Source of the DNA: Solobacterium sp.
Lineage (GTDB): Bacteria; Bacillota_I; Bacilli_A; Erysipelotrichales; Erysipelotrichaceae
Length of the DNA: 7,571 nt
Assembly (NCBI GenBank): GCA_016291725.1
Contig: JAEEYJ010000037.1
Span: 1-7,571 of the forward strand
Direction: 5' to 3'
Made by a program: the position numbers and the translations under genes. The notes beneath the pieces are model-generated. The model saw only the letters and a list, made by a program, of their open reading frames with translations. It was not told the DNA's origin and ran no database searches. Below are positions 1 through 5,400 of the stretch, one piece after another. Each line of letters starts with the position of its first letter. Position 1 is the first letter of the stretch.

Positions 1-482
1 TGCCTGGTTGACCAGGAAGGCATATAGTGCAGTTCTCCGTCTTCAAGGGGCACCGGCCTGACCTGCATGCGGGGATCCGCCAGGGGTGCACAGACCCGGA
101 TTCCCGCCTGTTCCAGCTTCTCCGCCATTTCCAGCGACAGCTTCCGTGCCAGGGCACTGCCTGCCGGATAGCCGTATTTCCACGCTTCATTGATCGGTCC
201 TTCCGCAATCCTTGCCCGGCTGCGGATCTCCTCCGTGTACGGGAAGAAGAAAGCAATCACCGTCTTCGCTCCCTCCAGCCACTCTTCGGGTGCCATCCAC
301 TCCGGTCCGATCACTTCCGGTTTCTTGAATTCCCGGAAGACAGGATCCCCTGCTGCAGCGAAGCCGATCAACGGTTCTTCCAGTACCGGAACATCGATGT
401 TTTCCTCCGGCAGATGAACGGTGTTGTCCTGGGCGCTGCGGAACACATCCAGCAGCAGGTTGATCACTTCTTCCCTGTTCAT
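1..482 (-). CDS. QueG-like 4Fe-4S reductase family protein (N-terminal part; runs off the window)
   Basis: About 160 residues are visible, starting MNREEVINLLLDVF at the ATG 482-480; the frame stays open to the left edge. AAAAGGAG at 499-492, 9 nt upstream, fixes the start. The segment reads ...LIGFAAAGDPVF, then EWLEGAKTVIAFFFPY, then RMQVRPVPLEDGELHYMPSWSTR at the edge. An N-terminal 'GFA.AGDP.F' block, an 'A.tVI.ffpPy' strand and a W-S-x-R element match my memory of clostridial proteins annotated as epoxyqueuosine reductase or double-4Fe-4S ferredoxins, where this element is WSER followed by H and a Gly-rich loop. Here it is WSTR. The 4Fe-4S cysteines would lie beyond the window, so cofactor content cannot be checked. 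True QueG makes queuosine from epoxyqueuosine in tRNA, but this subgroup probably does not do that job. It lies 34 bp after the Hsp70-like gene with no clear terminator between, so it may be co-transcribed. Confidence 0.7.
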   Translation of the reverse strand, partial: MNREEVINLLLDVFRSAQDNTVHLPEENIDVPVLEEPLIGFAAAGDPVFREFKKPEVIGPEWMAPEEWLEGAKTVIAFFFPYTEEIRSRARIAEGPINEAWKYGYPAGSALARKLSLEMAEKLEQAGIRVCAPLADPRMQVRPVPLEDGELHYMPSWSTR

Positions 483-516
483 GCGGGCTCGCTCCTTTTC
501 CTGCTTTGCAGCAGTT

Positions 517-2448
517 TTACTGATAGATTCCGGTGTTCCCCAGCGGAATCTCCACGACCTCCGCCATCTTGGTCAGGCAGACTTCGATCTGTTCCGAAAT
601 CTCCGATACAATCCGCTCCGTAATCTCCTCGTTCTTTTCCTTTTCTAGATTCTTGTACAGGGTAGAACGTACTTCCTGGGAGATCCGGTTCAGCCTGACT
701 TCGAAGTACGACTTCGGCATTACTTTCCTTGCCGGTACCGGAATGCGTACATTCAGCATCGCGCCCTGCATCTTCTCCTTGCCCAGTGCCAGCACCAGCA
801 GGGAAATCAATGCGCCGGCCAGAATGCCCGGCAGTCCCTCCGCGATCATAGCGATTCCGCCGCCGCCGCACAGCAGACCGATCAGGATGGATACAATCGT
901 ATCGATCATCCAGGTGAACTCCTCTACAGCGAACAGATCCTTCGCGTCCACCTTGATCTCAATGTCCGACAGGGACAGGTAGGAACTCAGGCTCAGCGCG
1001 GAGTACGGTACATTGTGCTTCACACAGATGGGCATTGTGTACTCTTCCAGTGCATAGCTGATGGTCTTCAGCCAGGCCGTGACCGGCTTCATCATCATCT
1101 TTCTGGCTTCTTCGGTATGCAGATAGGCATCGATCTCCTTCTGCAGGATCCCGTCGATCTCCGCCAGTTTCTCGATCTCGCCCTGACGCCACCGTTCGAT
1201 CACCGGCAGCGCTACATTCTCAAGAATCGGCTCTACGAATTCATCCACAGCGCTCCGGTACAGTTCATCGATATGCGAACTGACAATGTTCTCCACCGTG
1301 CTGGATTCCTTCAGCCGTTCGATTTCCTGCTTGAATTCCCGCAGTTCATCATCGATCTTCCCGCAGTAGGCCAGCCCTCTCGCTACAGAGAACTCCGGCT
1401 CCCTGCCGCTGATCATCACCGCTTCCGGGAAGACTTCCTGGCACCACTTCTTTACAGCCGGCAGACGGGATACACCGCCTGTCAGGAACACCAGTTCCGG
1501 CTGCTTTTCCGTAATGCCTTCCCTTGCTTGGCGCAGACTGTCCATGAATACTTCCCGGAACGATCTGCCGTTCAGTTTCTCCACCGGCTTGTTCAGCAGG
1601 GCATCCGCTGTCTTTTCGTTCATCCGGAGCGTCATGCGCACCGGGAACCTGGTATAGCGGATGGTTACCGTCTGGACACACTCATTCTTCTTCCAGTACT
1701 CTTCGTCGGAGAAGTACTTCTCCTTCAGCCTTCTTGCGGCAAACTCGCAGTAGCTGCGCCACGCTTCGCTCTCCGCAAAGATCTTCCGGATCTTCTTCTC
1801 ATCGCCGGACTGCGCAATCGCTTCCTCGAGCAGGATTTCATCCATGATTCCACCGCCCAGGACGACTTCTCCGCCGGTCTTCAGCTCCACTTCCTTGCCG
1901 CCCATGATATAGGCAAAGTCTGTCGTGGAGGATCCGATATCCACCACCAGAACCGGTTTGGACAGAATATCGTAGCCTACCTGCAGATGCCTGGACTGGC
2001 AGGCGCTGACCAGTGCCGCTCTGGACTCGGAGATGATCTTTGCCGGGGGATAGCCCACGGTTTCAAAGATGCTCCGGTACTCCTCCCGGGCATTCCGGTC
2101 CCAGCCGGCAGGACAGCCGATGTAGAAGCTGCAGTCATCCCCTTTGATCAGATCGGAATTCAGATACAGCTCGCCCAGCACACCGGCCGCAAAGCTCCTG
2201 ACATCCTTGACCACGGAAGAATCCATCAGGAAGCGGCTCTTGAAGCGCAGTTTCCTGACCATAGCGTCCGGCTCATAGCAGGCACCCTCACCGATGATAA
2301 GCTGACCGTTCCGAAGCAGTGCGTAGGCCGTAATAAAGCTCTGTGCATCCTTGACCGTCAGCACCTCCGGTACCAGCTGGTCTTCCTTTGCGAGTTTCGT
2401 TACCGCACTCTCGGCATCACCGAGATCAAATCCATAGAATGTATTCAT
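517..2448 (-). CDS. Divergent Hsp70/DnaK-like ATPase with C-terminal membrane hairpin
   Basis: 643 residues. Residues 1-365 are an Hsp70/actin-fold ATPase: phosphate-1 loop YGFDLGDAESAV (5-16), ESRAAL (141-146, equivalent to EPTAAAL), phosphate-2 loop VDIGSSTTDF (169-178), LGGGIMDEIL (197-206) and adenosine loop LTGGVSRLPAV (322-332). Numbering matches E. coli DnaK at the N-terminus: Asp8 and Gly10 are kept, but Thr11 and Thr12 are Asp and Ala. Glu141, Asp170, Thr175 and Asp177 match DnaK Glu171, Asp194, Thr199 and Asp201. Residues 366-512 are mostly helical and charged. Residues 514-556 form a hydrophobic hairpin with a Gly-rich turn (CGGGGIAM), followed by a basic amphipathic tail. The usual beta-sandwich peptide-binding domain and EEVD tail are absent, so this is not housekeeping DnaK; a membrane-anchored ATPase is likely. 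The start has AGGAG at 2460-2456, 7 nt away, and overlaps the upstream stop as ATGA. ATP binding is well supported; clients are unknown. Confidence 0.88.
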   Translation of the reverse strand: MNTFYGFDLGDAESAVTKLAKEDQLVPEVLTVKDAQSFITAYALLRNGQLIIGEGACYEPDAMVRKLRFKSRFLMDSSVVKDVRSFAAGVLGELYLNSDLIKGDDCSFYIGCPAGWDRNAREEYRSIFETVGYPPAKIISESRAALVSACQSRHLQVGYDILSKPVLVVDIGSSTTDFAYIMGGKEVELKTGGEVVLGGGIMDEILLEEAIAQSGDEKKIRKIFAESEAWRSYCEFAARRLKEKYFSDEEYWKKNECVQTVTIRYTRFPVRMTLRMNEKTADALLNKPVEKLNGRSFREVFMDSLRQAREGITEKQPELVFLTGGVSRLPAVKKWCQEVFPEAVMISGREPEFSVARGLAYCGKIDDELREFKQEIERLKESSTVENIVSSHIDELYRSAVDEFVEPILENVALPVIERWRQGEIEKLAEIDGILQKEIDAYLHTEEARKMMMKPVTAWLKTISYALEEYTMPICVKHNVPYSALSLSSYLSLSDIEIKVDAKDLFAVEEFTWMIDTIVSILIGLLCGGGGIAMIAEGLPGILAGALISLLVLALGKEKMQGAMLNVRIPVPARKVMPKSYFEVRLNRISQEVRSTLYKNLEKEKNEEITERIVSEISEQIEVCLTKMAEVVEIPLGNTGIYQ

Positions 2449-3317
2449 AGCTTCGCTCCTGCAGTCAGTCCCTTTTTCAGGACTGCCTGATCCATCACGA
2501 TGGCCGGCCGTACAGTACCGCCTTCCCCGGGCAGGGTATCAAACCAGGAACGGTCTCCTTCATCCAGTACTTCTATGTTCCGGTTATGCAGATAGTACTT
2601 GATGTGCTGGATGACTTCCGTGCTGAACTCATTGTCCGGCCGGGCATACGCATCCTCCAGCAGCTGAGCAAGCAGAGAAATCTCATGCGGATCAATGTCC
2701 TTCTTTTCATTCTCCAGCGTTCTGCGCTTGTCGATGGTTTCCTGCGTACGGATCTCTTCCAGCATCCTGTCTGCCGTCAGTATGCAGGAATACAGATGAC
2801 GGTAGACCTTATCCGCGTCGTATTCGATTTCTACGTTGATCTGGCTGTTGGACTTTCTGGGCCGTCCGTGGGCACTCAGTCCGGCCAGGAACACGCACAG
2901 CAGGGCTGCTGCCAGCAGTACAGCGAACAGCGGCAGATTGATCACCAGCTGTACAGCGCGCACGGACATCAGCAGCAGGATCGCCGCAGCCGCTCCGCAG
3001 CCCAGGCCGATGCCCAGGAACACCCACATCCTCGGGCTGATTTTCCTCTTCTCCGCTTCCTGGTTCAGGGCAGTGTAGGAATACAGTTTCGCTTCCTTGA
3101 CACTGTCCACCAGAGAGGCGGAAGCCCGCAGGCTCTGTATGATGCTGTAGGACGCTGTCTTCACACTGTCGCTTTCTTCCTTCTCGTTGTACAGAAAAAG
3201 AAGTCTGCCCAGTTCGGCATCCACTTTCTTGATCAGCGTCTCTGCACTGCGCAGGCCGTTGATCTCGTTCAGAAAACGTTCTTTATCCTTTTCCAGGAGA
3301 CTCTGCAATGTAGGCAT
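2445..3317 (-). CDS. Two-TM helical membrane protein, coupled partner of the Hsp70-like ATPase
   Basis: 290 residues; I do not recognise a named family. Residues 1-95 are charged, heptad-like helices (LLEKDKERFLNEINGLRSAE...), probably coiled coil. Two strong membrane segments follow at about 97-119 and 124-148 with only a short turn between, so both large soluble parts should face the same side, most likely the cytoplasm (basic residues 149-155 follow TM2). Residues 160-225 are again helical. The compact C-terminal region (about 235-288) contains YYLHNRNIEVLDEGDRSWFD, then TVRPAIV and VLKKGL; these faintly recall the beta domain of GrpE, which has VLxKG and RPAMV in the opposite order. That resemblance is only a lead. 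The start is fixed by GGGGTGA at 3330-3324, 6 nt before the ATG. The stop overlaps the Hsp70-like start as ATGA, so the two proteins are probably made together and may form a complex. Confidence 0.8.
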   Translation of the reverse strand: MPTLQSLLEKDKERFLNEINGLRSAETLIKKVDAELGRLLFLYNEKEESDSVKTASYSIIQSLRASASLVDSVKEAKLYSYTALNQEAEKRKISPRMWVFLGIGLGCGAAAAILLLMSVRAVQLVINLPLFAVLLAAALLCVFLAGLSAHGRPRKSNSQINVEIEYDADKVYRHLYSCILTADRMLEEIRTQETIDKRRTLENEKKDIDPHEISLLAQLLEDAYARPDNEFSTEVIQHIKYYLHNRNIEVLDEGDRSWFDTLPGEGGTVRPAIVMDQAVLKKGLTAGAKL

Positions 3318-3354
3318 CGTTCATCACCCCTGATTCTTCATCAACCCCATCTTA

Positions 3355-4140
3355 TCATAAATCCCGTGTCATATTCTCCCGCAGCATCACCCGGATGTGC
3401 TGCTGCAGCAGTTCCTTGAACCGAAGATACTGCAGGACATCCTCTTCCTCCGGAGTTCTCCCGCAGTTCAGTGCTTCATATACGTTCCTTCCGGCATCAC
3501 AGTGCGGCAGCGGTACGGTCTCCGTACACTGCGGCACTGTCCTGCCTGCCTTTACCCTGCAGGAGATCACCGGGGGATTTCCCTGAGCGTCCAGAATCAG
3601 CCGTTCGGATTCCAGCAGGGGTATTTCAGTGCATTCCAGCTTCTGGTACGGTGGCAGCAGGATCTCGTGCTCGTCGGATTTGGCGTAATGAGGCAGCGCT
3701 TCCGTGAAGTCCAGTGCCGGAAAGCCGGCGGGGATTTCAAAGCGGAGCAGTGCGATGCCTGTACGGTCCTGGTAGGCAGGCAGAAAGCCGGCCGTAGATG
3801 TCGAAGTAAAGGACAGGGTCATGCCGCTGCACCGCTGTGCTTCAAAGTCCGACCAGCGTTCCACCCGGCAGGCATACCTGGTTTCCGGCTTTCCCGCCCG
3901 GCAGAGTGCAGCGATCAGCTGACGGTACATTTCCAGCAGACGCTCATTGTCATCAAAGAAGGAAGGATTCAGCTTTTTGCCTTCCGCAGACCGGGCGCGT
4001 TCATTGCGCAGCCCCGGATACAGCAGGGAATTGATGGTCAGATAGGCTCTGCGGTCGGAAAAGAACGGATCTTCTCCTTCCGTATCCCCTTCATACCAGC
4101 GCAGTGCTCTGTATTCTTCTTCTGTAATCATGTAAATCAT
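3355..4140 (-). CDS. Mono-ADP-ribosyltransferase-like protein (R-S-E type)
   Basis: 261 residues from the ATG at 4140. An ATG at 4131 (MITEEEYRAL...) has GGGA 8 nt upstream and is an equally good start (258 residues). The ADP-ribosyltransferase toxin-fold signature is visible in order: an N-terminal helix with AYLTINSLLYPGLR (32-45), a strand with conserved Arg in RYACRVER (Arg88 or Arg92), the Ser-Thr-Ser strand LSFTSTSTAGF (109-119) and the E-x-E loop DEHEILLPP (156-164, Glu157 and Glu159). These would bind NAD+ and transfer ADP-ribose; E-x-E rather than Q-x-E is typical of arginine-directed enzymes. There is no signal peptide or membrane segment, so it should act inside the cell unless exported by a route not visible here. 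Residues 175-261 form a C-terminal extension rich in Cys and Glu, ending in a charged helix. It overlaps the upstream membrane gene as ATGA and is followed after 37 bp by the two-TM gene. Target unknown; an upstream ATG at 4290 is rejected. Confidence 0.78.
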   Translation of the reverse strand: MIYMITEEEYRALRWYEGDTEGEDPFFSDRRAYLTINSLLYPGLRNERARSAEGKKLNPSFFDDNERLLEMYRQLIAALCRAGKPETRYACRVERWSDFEAQRCSGMTLSFTSTSTAGFLPAYQDRTGIALLRFEIPAGFPALDFTEALPHYAKSDEHEILLPPYQKLECTEIPLLESERLILDAQGNPPVISCRVKAGRTVPQCTETVPLPHCDAGRNVYEALNCGRTPEEEDVLQYLRFKELLQQHIRVMLRENMTRDL

Positions 4141-5303
4141 CCCAGCAGCAGGAAGAGCCAGTGGGCTGCGGCACCGGCGGCGATTCCACCGATGGTGTGG
4201 CAGAGCACGGCTTTTCCGATCAGTTCCCGGCAGTGCAGTGTATCCATCATGGACGCGTGTGTACTGAGATAGCCGCTCCAGCACATGCACATAGCGGTGA
4301 ACACAGCGATATCGTTTGCCCCGGCCAGCCCTTTGGCCACCAGGTTCGCGGTCAGTCCGAGGGATGCCCCGGCCGCCCCCAGGGCAGTCACCGGTACACC
4401 CACCGCTTCCGGCGAGGAGAAGCCGAACAGCGGGCGCAGGAGAAAACCCGTCTTTCCGGCCAGCAGCGGCAGCAGGCGGATGCCTTCGTAGGCGGAGCCG
4501 GTATAGGCGCCGCTGTCCGACGGTCCGTTGATCAGCATCATGACGATCGTACAGATGATCAGCACACCCGGGATGATACTGACACCCATGCGTACACCGC
4601 TCATGCCGCCTTCCAGCAGAGCTGCCATCGCTCTGCCGGGGACACTGCCTTCCCGGACAATCCGCATTCCTTCCGGAATCCGGCCTTCATCCCCTTCTCC
4701 CTGGGGCATCATTTCCTCTGTTCCGAACACCTGTTTCGTAAACACCAGCATCAGCCGGGTACTGACAACACTGCCGATGGCCGCACCGGCCAGACCGACC
4801 AGCACCGCTCCGGCAAGGGAGGTGCCTGCTAGGGAAGACAGACTGTACATATAGGTACAGACGATCAGACCCATGCCGAAGGAGGTTCCCAGGTTCGTCA
4901 GCGCCGGGAACTGGTACTTCCGGAAATAGCGGCGGAATCCTTTGTCTTCCGCCAGGGTCAGGATCGCCGGGTTGTCGGACAGGAACGTTGTAGCGATTCC
5001 CAGCGCTGCGACACCGGGAAGATCGTACAGCGGTTTCATCAACGGCTGCAGGATCCGGTGGATCAGCGATACAAAGCCGAATTCCGCCAGCAGTGATGAT
5101 ACCGCACCCATGATCACACAGACTGCGGTGATGTACAGCACCGTATCAATCAGAAGACGGTACGCTGTGTTCATGATGGTATTCAGTGTGTTCGCCAGTC
5201 CCATGCGGACAGCGAACAGCGCAAAGAAGAAAATGAAGAACAGCGGAAACACCAGGGTTTCCGTACTTATCTCTTTTTTGTAGGTCGGTCGGGCTTCCTG
5301 CAT
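4137..5303 (-). CDS. Multi-spanning membrane protein, nucleoside-recognition (Gate) type, CD0519/CD1768-like
   Basis: 388 residues, with hydrophobic segments at about 15-37, 51-75, 96-110, 138-155, 162-187, 238-258, 275-293, 300-323, 331-346 and 366-387. The first half has LLIDTVLYITAVCVIMGAV (50-68), LMKPLYDLPGVAALGIATTFLSDNPAI (88-114) and PALTNLGTSFGMGLIV (133-148). This pattern of paired membrane segments with conserved Pro, Gly, Ser and Asn resembles nucleoside-recognition/Gate domain proteins, and from memory most closely the CD0519/CD1768 membrane family of clostridia. A charged loop (190-236) separates the halves. Substrate is unknown; the Gate name does not prove nucleoside transport. 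The start is chosen at 5303 because GAGGTGA (5315-5309) lies 5 nt upstream; a longer form from ATG 5381 adds 26 polar residues without any ribosome site. It is the first gene of the minus-strand cluster and overlaps the ADP-ribosyltransferase gene as ATGA. Confidence 0.78.
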   Translation of the reverse strand: MQEARPTYKKEISTETLVFPLFFIFFFALFAVRMGLANTLNTIMNTAYRLLIDTVLYITAVCVIMGAVSSLLAEFGFVSLIHRILQPLMKPLYDLPGVAALGIATTFLSDNPAILTLAEDKGFRRYFRKYQFPALTNLGTSFGMGLIVCTYMYSLSSLAGTSLAGAVLVGLAGAAIGSVVSTRLMLVFTKQVFGTEEMMPQGEGDEGRIPEGMRIVREGSVPGRAMAALLEGGMSGVRMGVSIIPGVLIICTIVMMLINGPSDSGAYTGSAYEGIRLLPLLAGKTGFLLRPLFGFSSPEAVGVPVTALGAAGASLGLTANLVAKGLAGANDIAVFTAMCMCWSGYLSTHASMMDTLHCRELIGKAVLCHTIGGIAAGAAAHWLFLLLG

Positions 5304-5340
5304 CGGGTTCACCTCGCTGTTGTTTTCTTCCGTATCCTGC

Positions 5341-5358
5341 CTCCGGGCGATACCGGAG
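5341..5358. other. GC-rich inverted repeat in the divergent intergenic region
   Basis: CTCCGG (5341-5346) and CCGGAG (5353-5358) are perfect 6-bp arms around GCGATA. For the minus-strand cluster it would be a 5'-leader hairpin about 40 nt before the start codon. For the plus-strand gene it sits just upstream of the -35 region, where it could be a protein-binding site. Six pairs without a following U-run on the minus strand is not a convincing terminator there. On the plus strand TGTTTTG follows, so weak termination is possible. Confidence 0.4.
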
Positions 5359-5360
5359 TG

Positions 5361-5389
5361 TTTTGTGTCCGCTCTGAACATAGTATAAT
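5361..5389 (+). promoter_or_regulatory. Candidate sigma-A promoter of the GT2-GT11 gene
   Basis: A perfect TATAAT -10 box lies at 5384-5389. The -35 is poor: TTGTGT (5363-5368) with a 15-bp spacer, or TTTTGT (5361-5366) with 17 bp. The predicted start of transcription, 6-8 bp after the -10 box, falls at about 5395-5397, directly before the ATG at 5398. Confidence 0.55.
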
Positions 5390-5400
5390 GTATAACTATG
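5379..5400. promoter_or_regulatory. Inverted repeat over the divergent promoter region; possible operator
   Basis: CATAGT (5379-5384) and ACTATG (5395-5400) are perfect inverted arms separated by 10 bp of AT-rich sequence; the repeat covers the plus-strand -10 box and the ATG. On the minus strand the same DNA reads TATACA (5394-5389) and TATACT (5387-5382), -10-like boxes that could serve the membrane-protein cluster, but no -35 is found at normal spacing (TTGATG at 5414-5409 is 14 or 21 bp away). A repressor here could control both directions, but short AT-rich palindromes also arise by chance. Confidence 0.35.

Noticed and set aside
483..516. Small CTGC-TTT-GCAG inverted repeat between the Hsp70-like and QueG-like genes, considered as a terminator
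   Set aside because: Only 4-bp arms and no U-run, so it is too weak to end transcription.
1015..2490. A 491-codon open frame on the plus strand opposite the Hsp70-like gene
   Set aside because: It lies wholly antisense to a gene with clear ATPase motifs and has a low-complexity His/Leu/Arg/Gln-rich product with no motif. Long antisense frames are expected from the codon bias of GC-rich genes.
2586..3419. 277-codon plus-strand open frame opposite the two-TM gene
   Set aside because: The product is Gln/His/Arg-rich with no motif, and the minus-strand gene has a good ribosome site, membrane segments and a coupled stop.
4141..4290. N-terminal extension of the ADP-ribosyltransferase gene to an ATG at 4290
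   Set aside because: The extra 50 residues are an out-of-frame reading of the membrane-protein gene (Arg/His/Pro-rich). A start at 4140 or 4131 fits the ATGA overlap and the family's N-terminal helix.
4141..5303. Possible signal-driven secretion of the ADP-ribosyltransferase through the adjacent membrane protein
   Set aside because: The membrane protein resembles Gate-type carriers, not a protein secretion channel, and the transferase has no signal peptide. Nothing in the sequence supports export.
5304..5381. Longer start (ATG 5381) for the membrane protein
   Set aside because: No ribosome site precedes 5381, the added residues are polar and unlike the family, and GAGGTGA sits 5 nt before the ATG at 5303.
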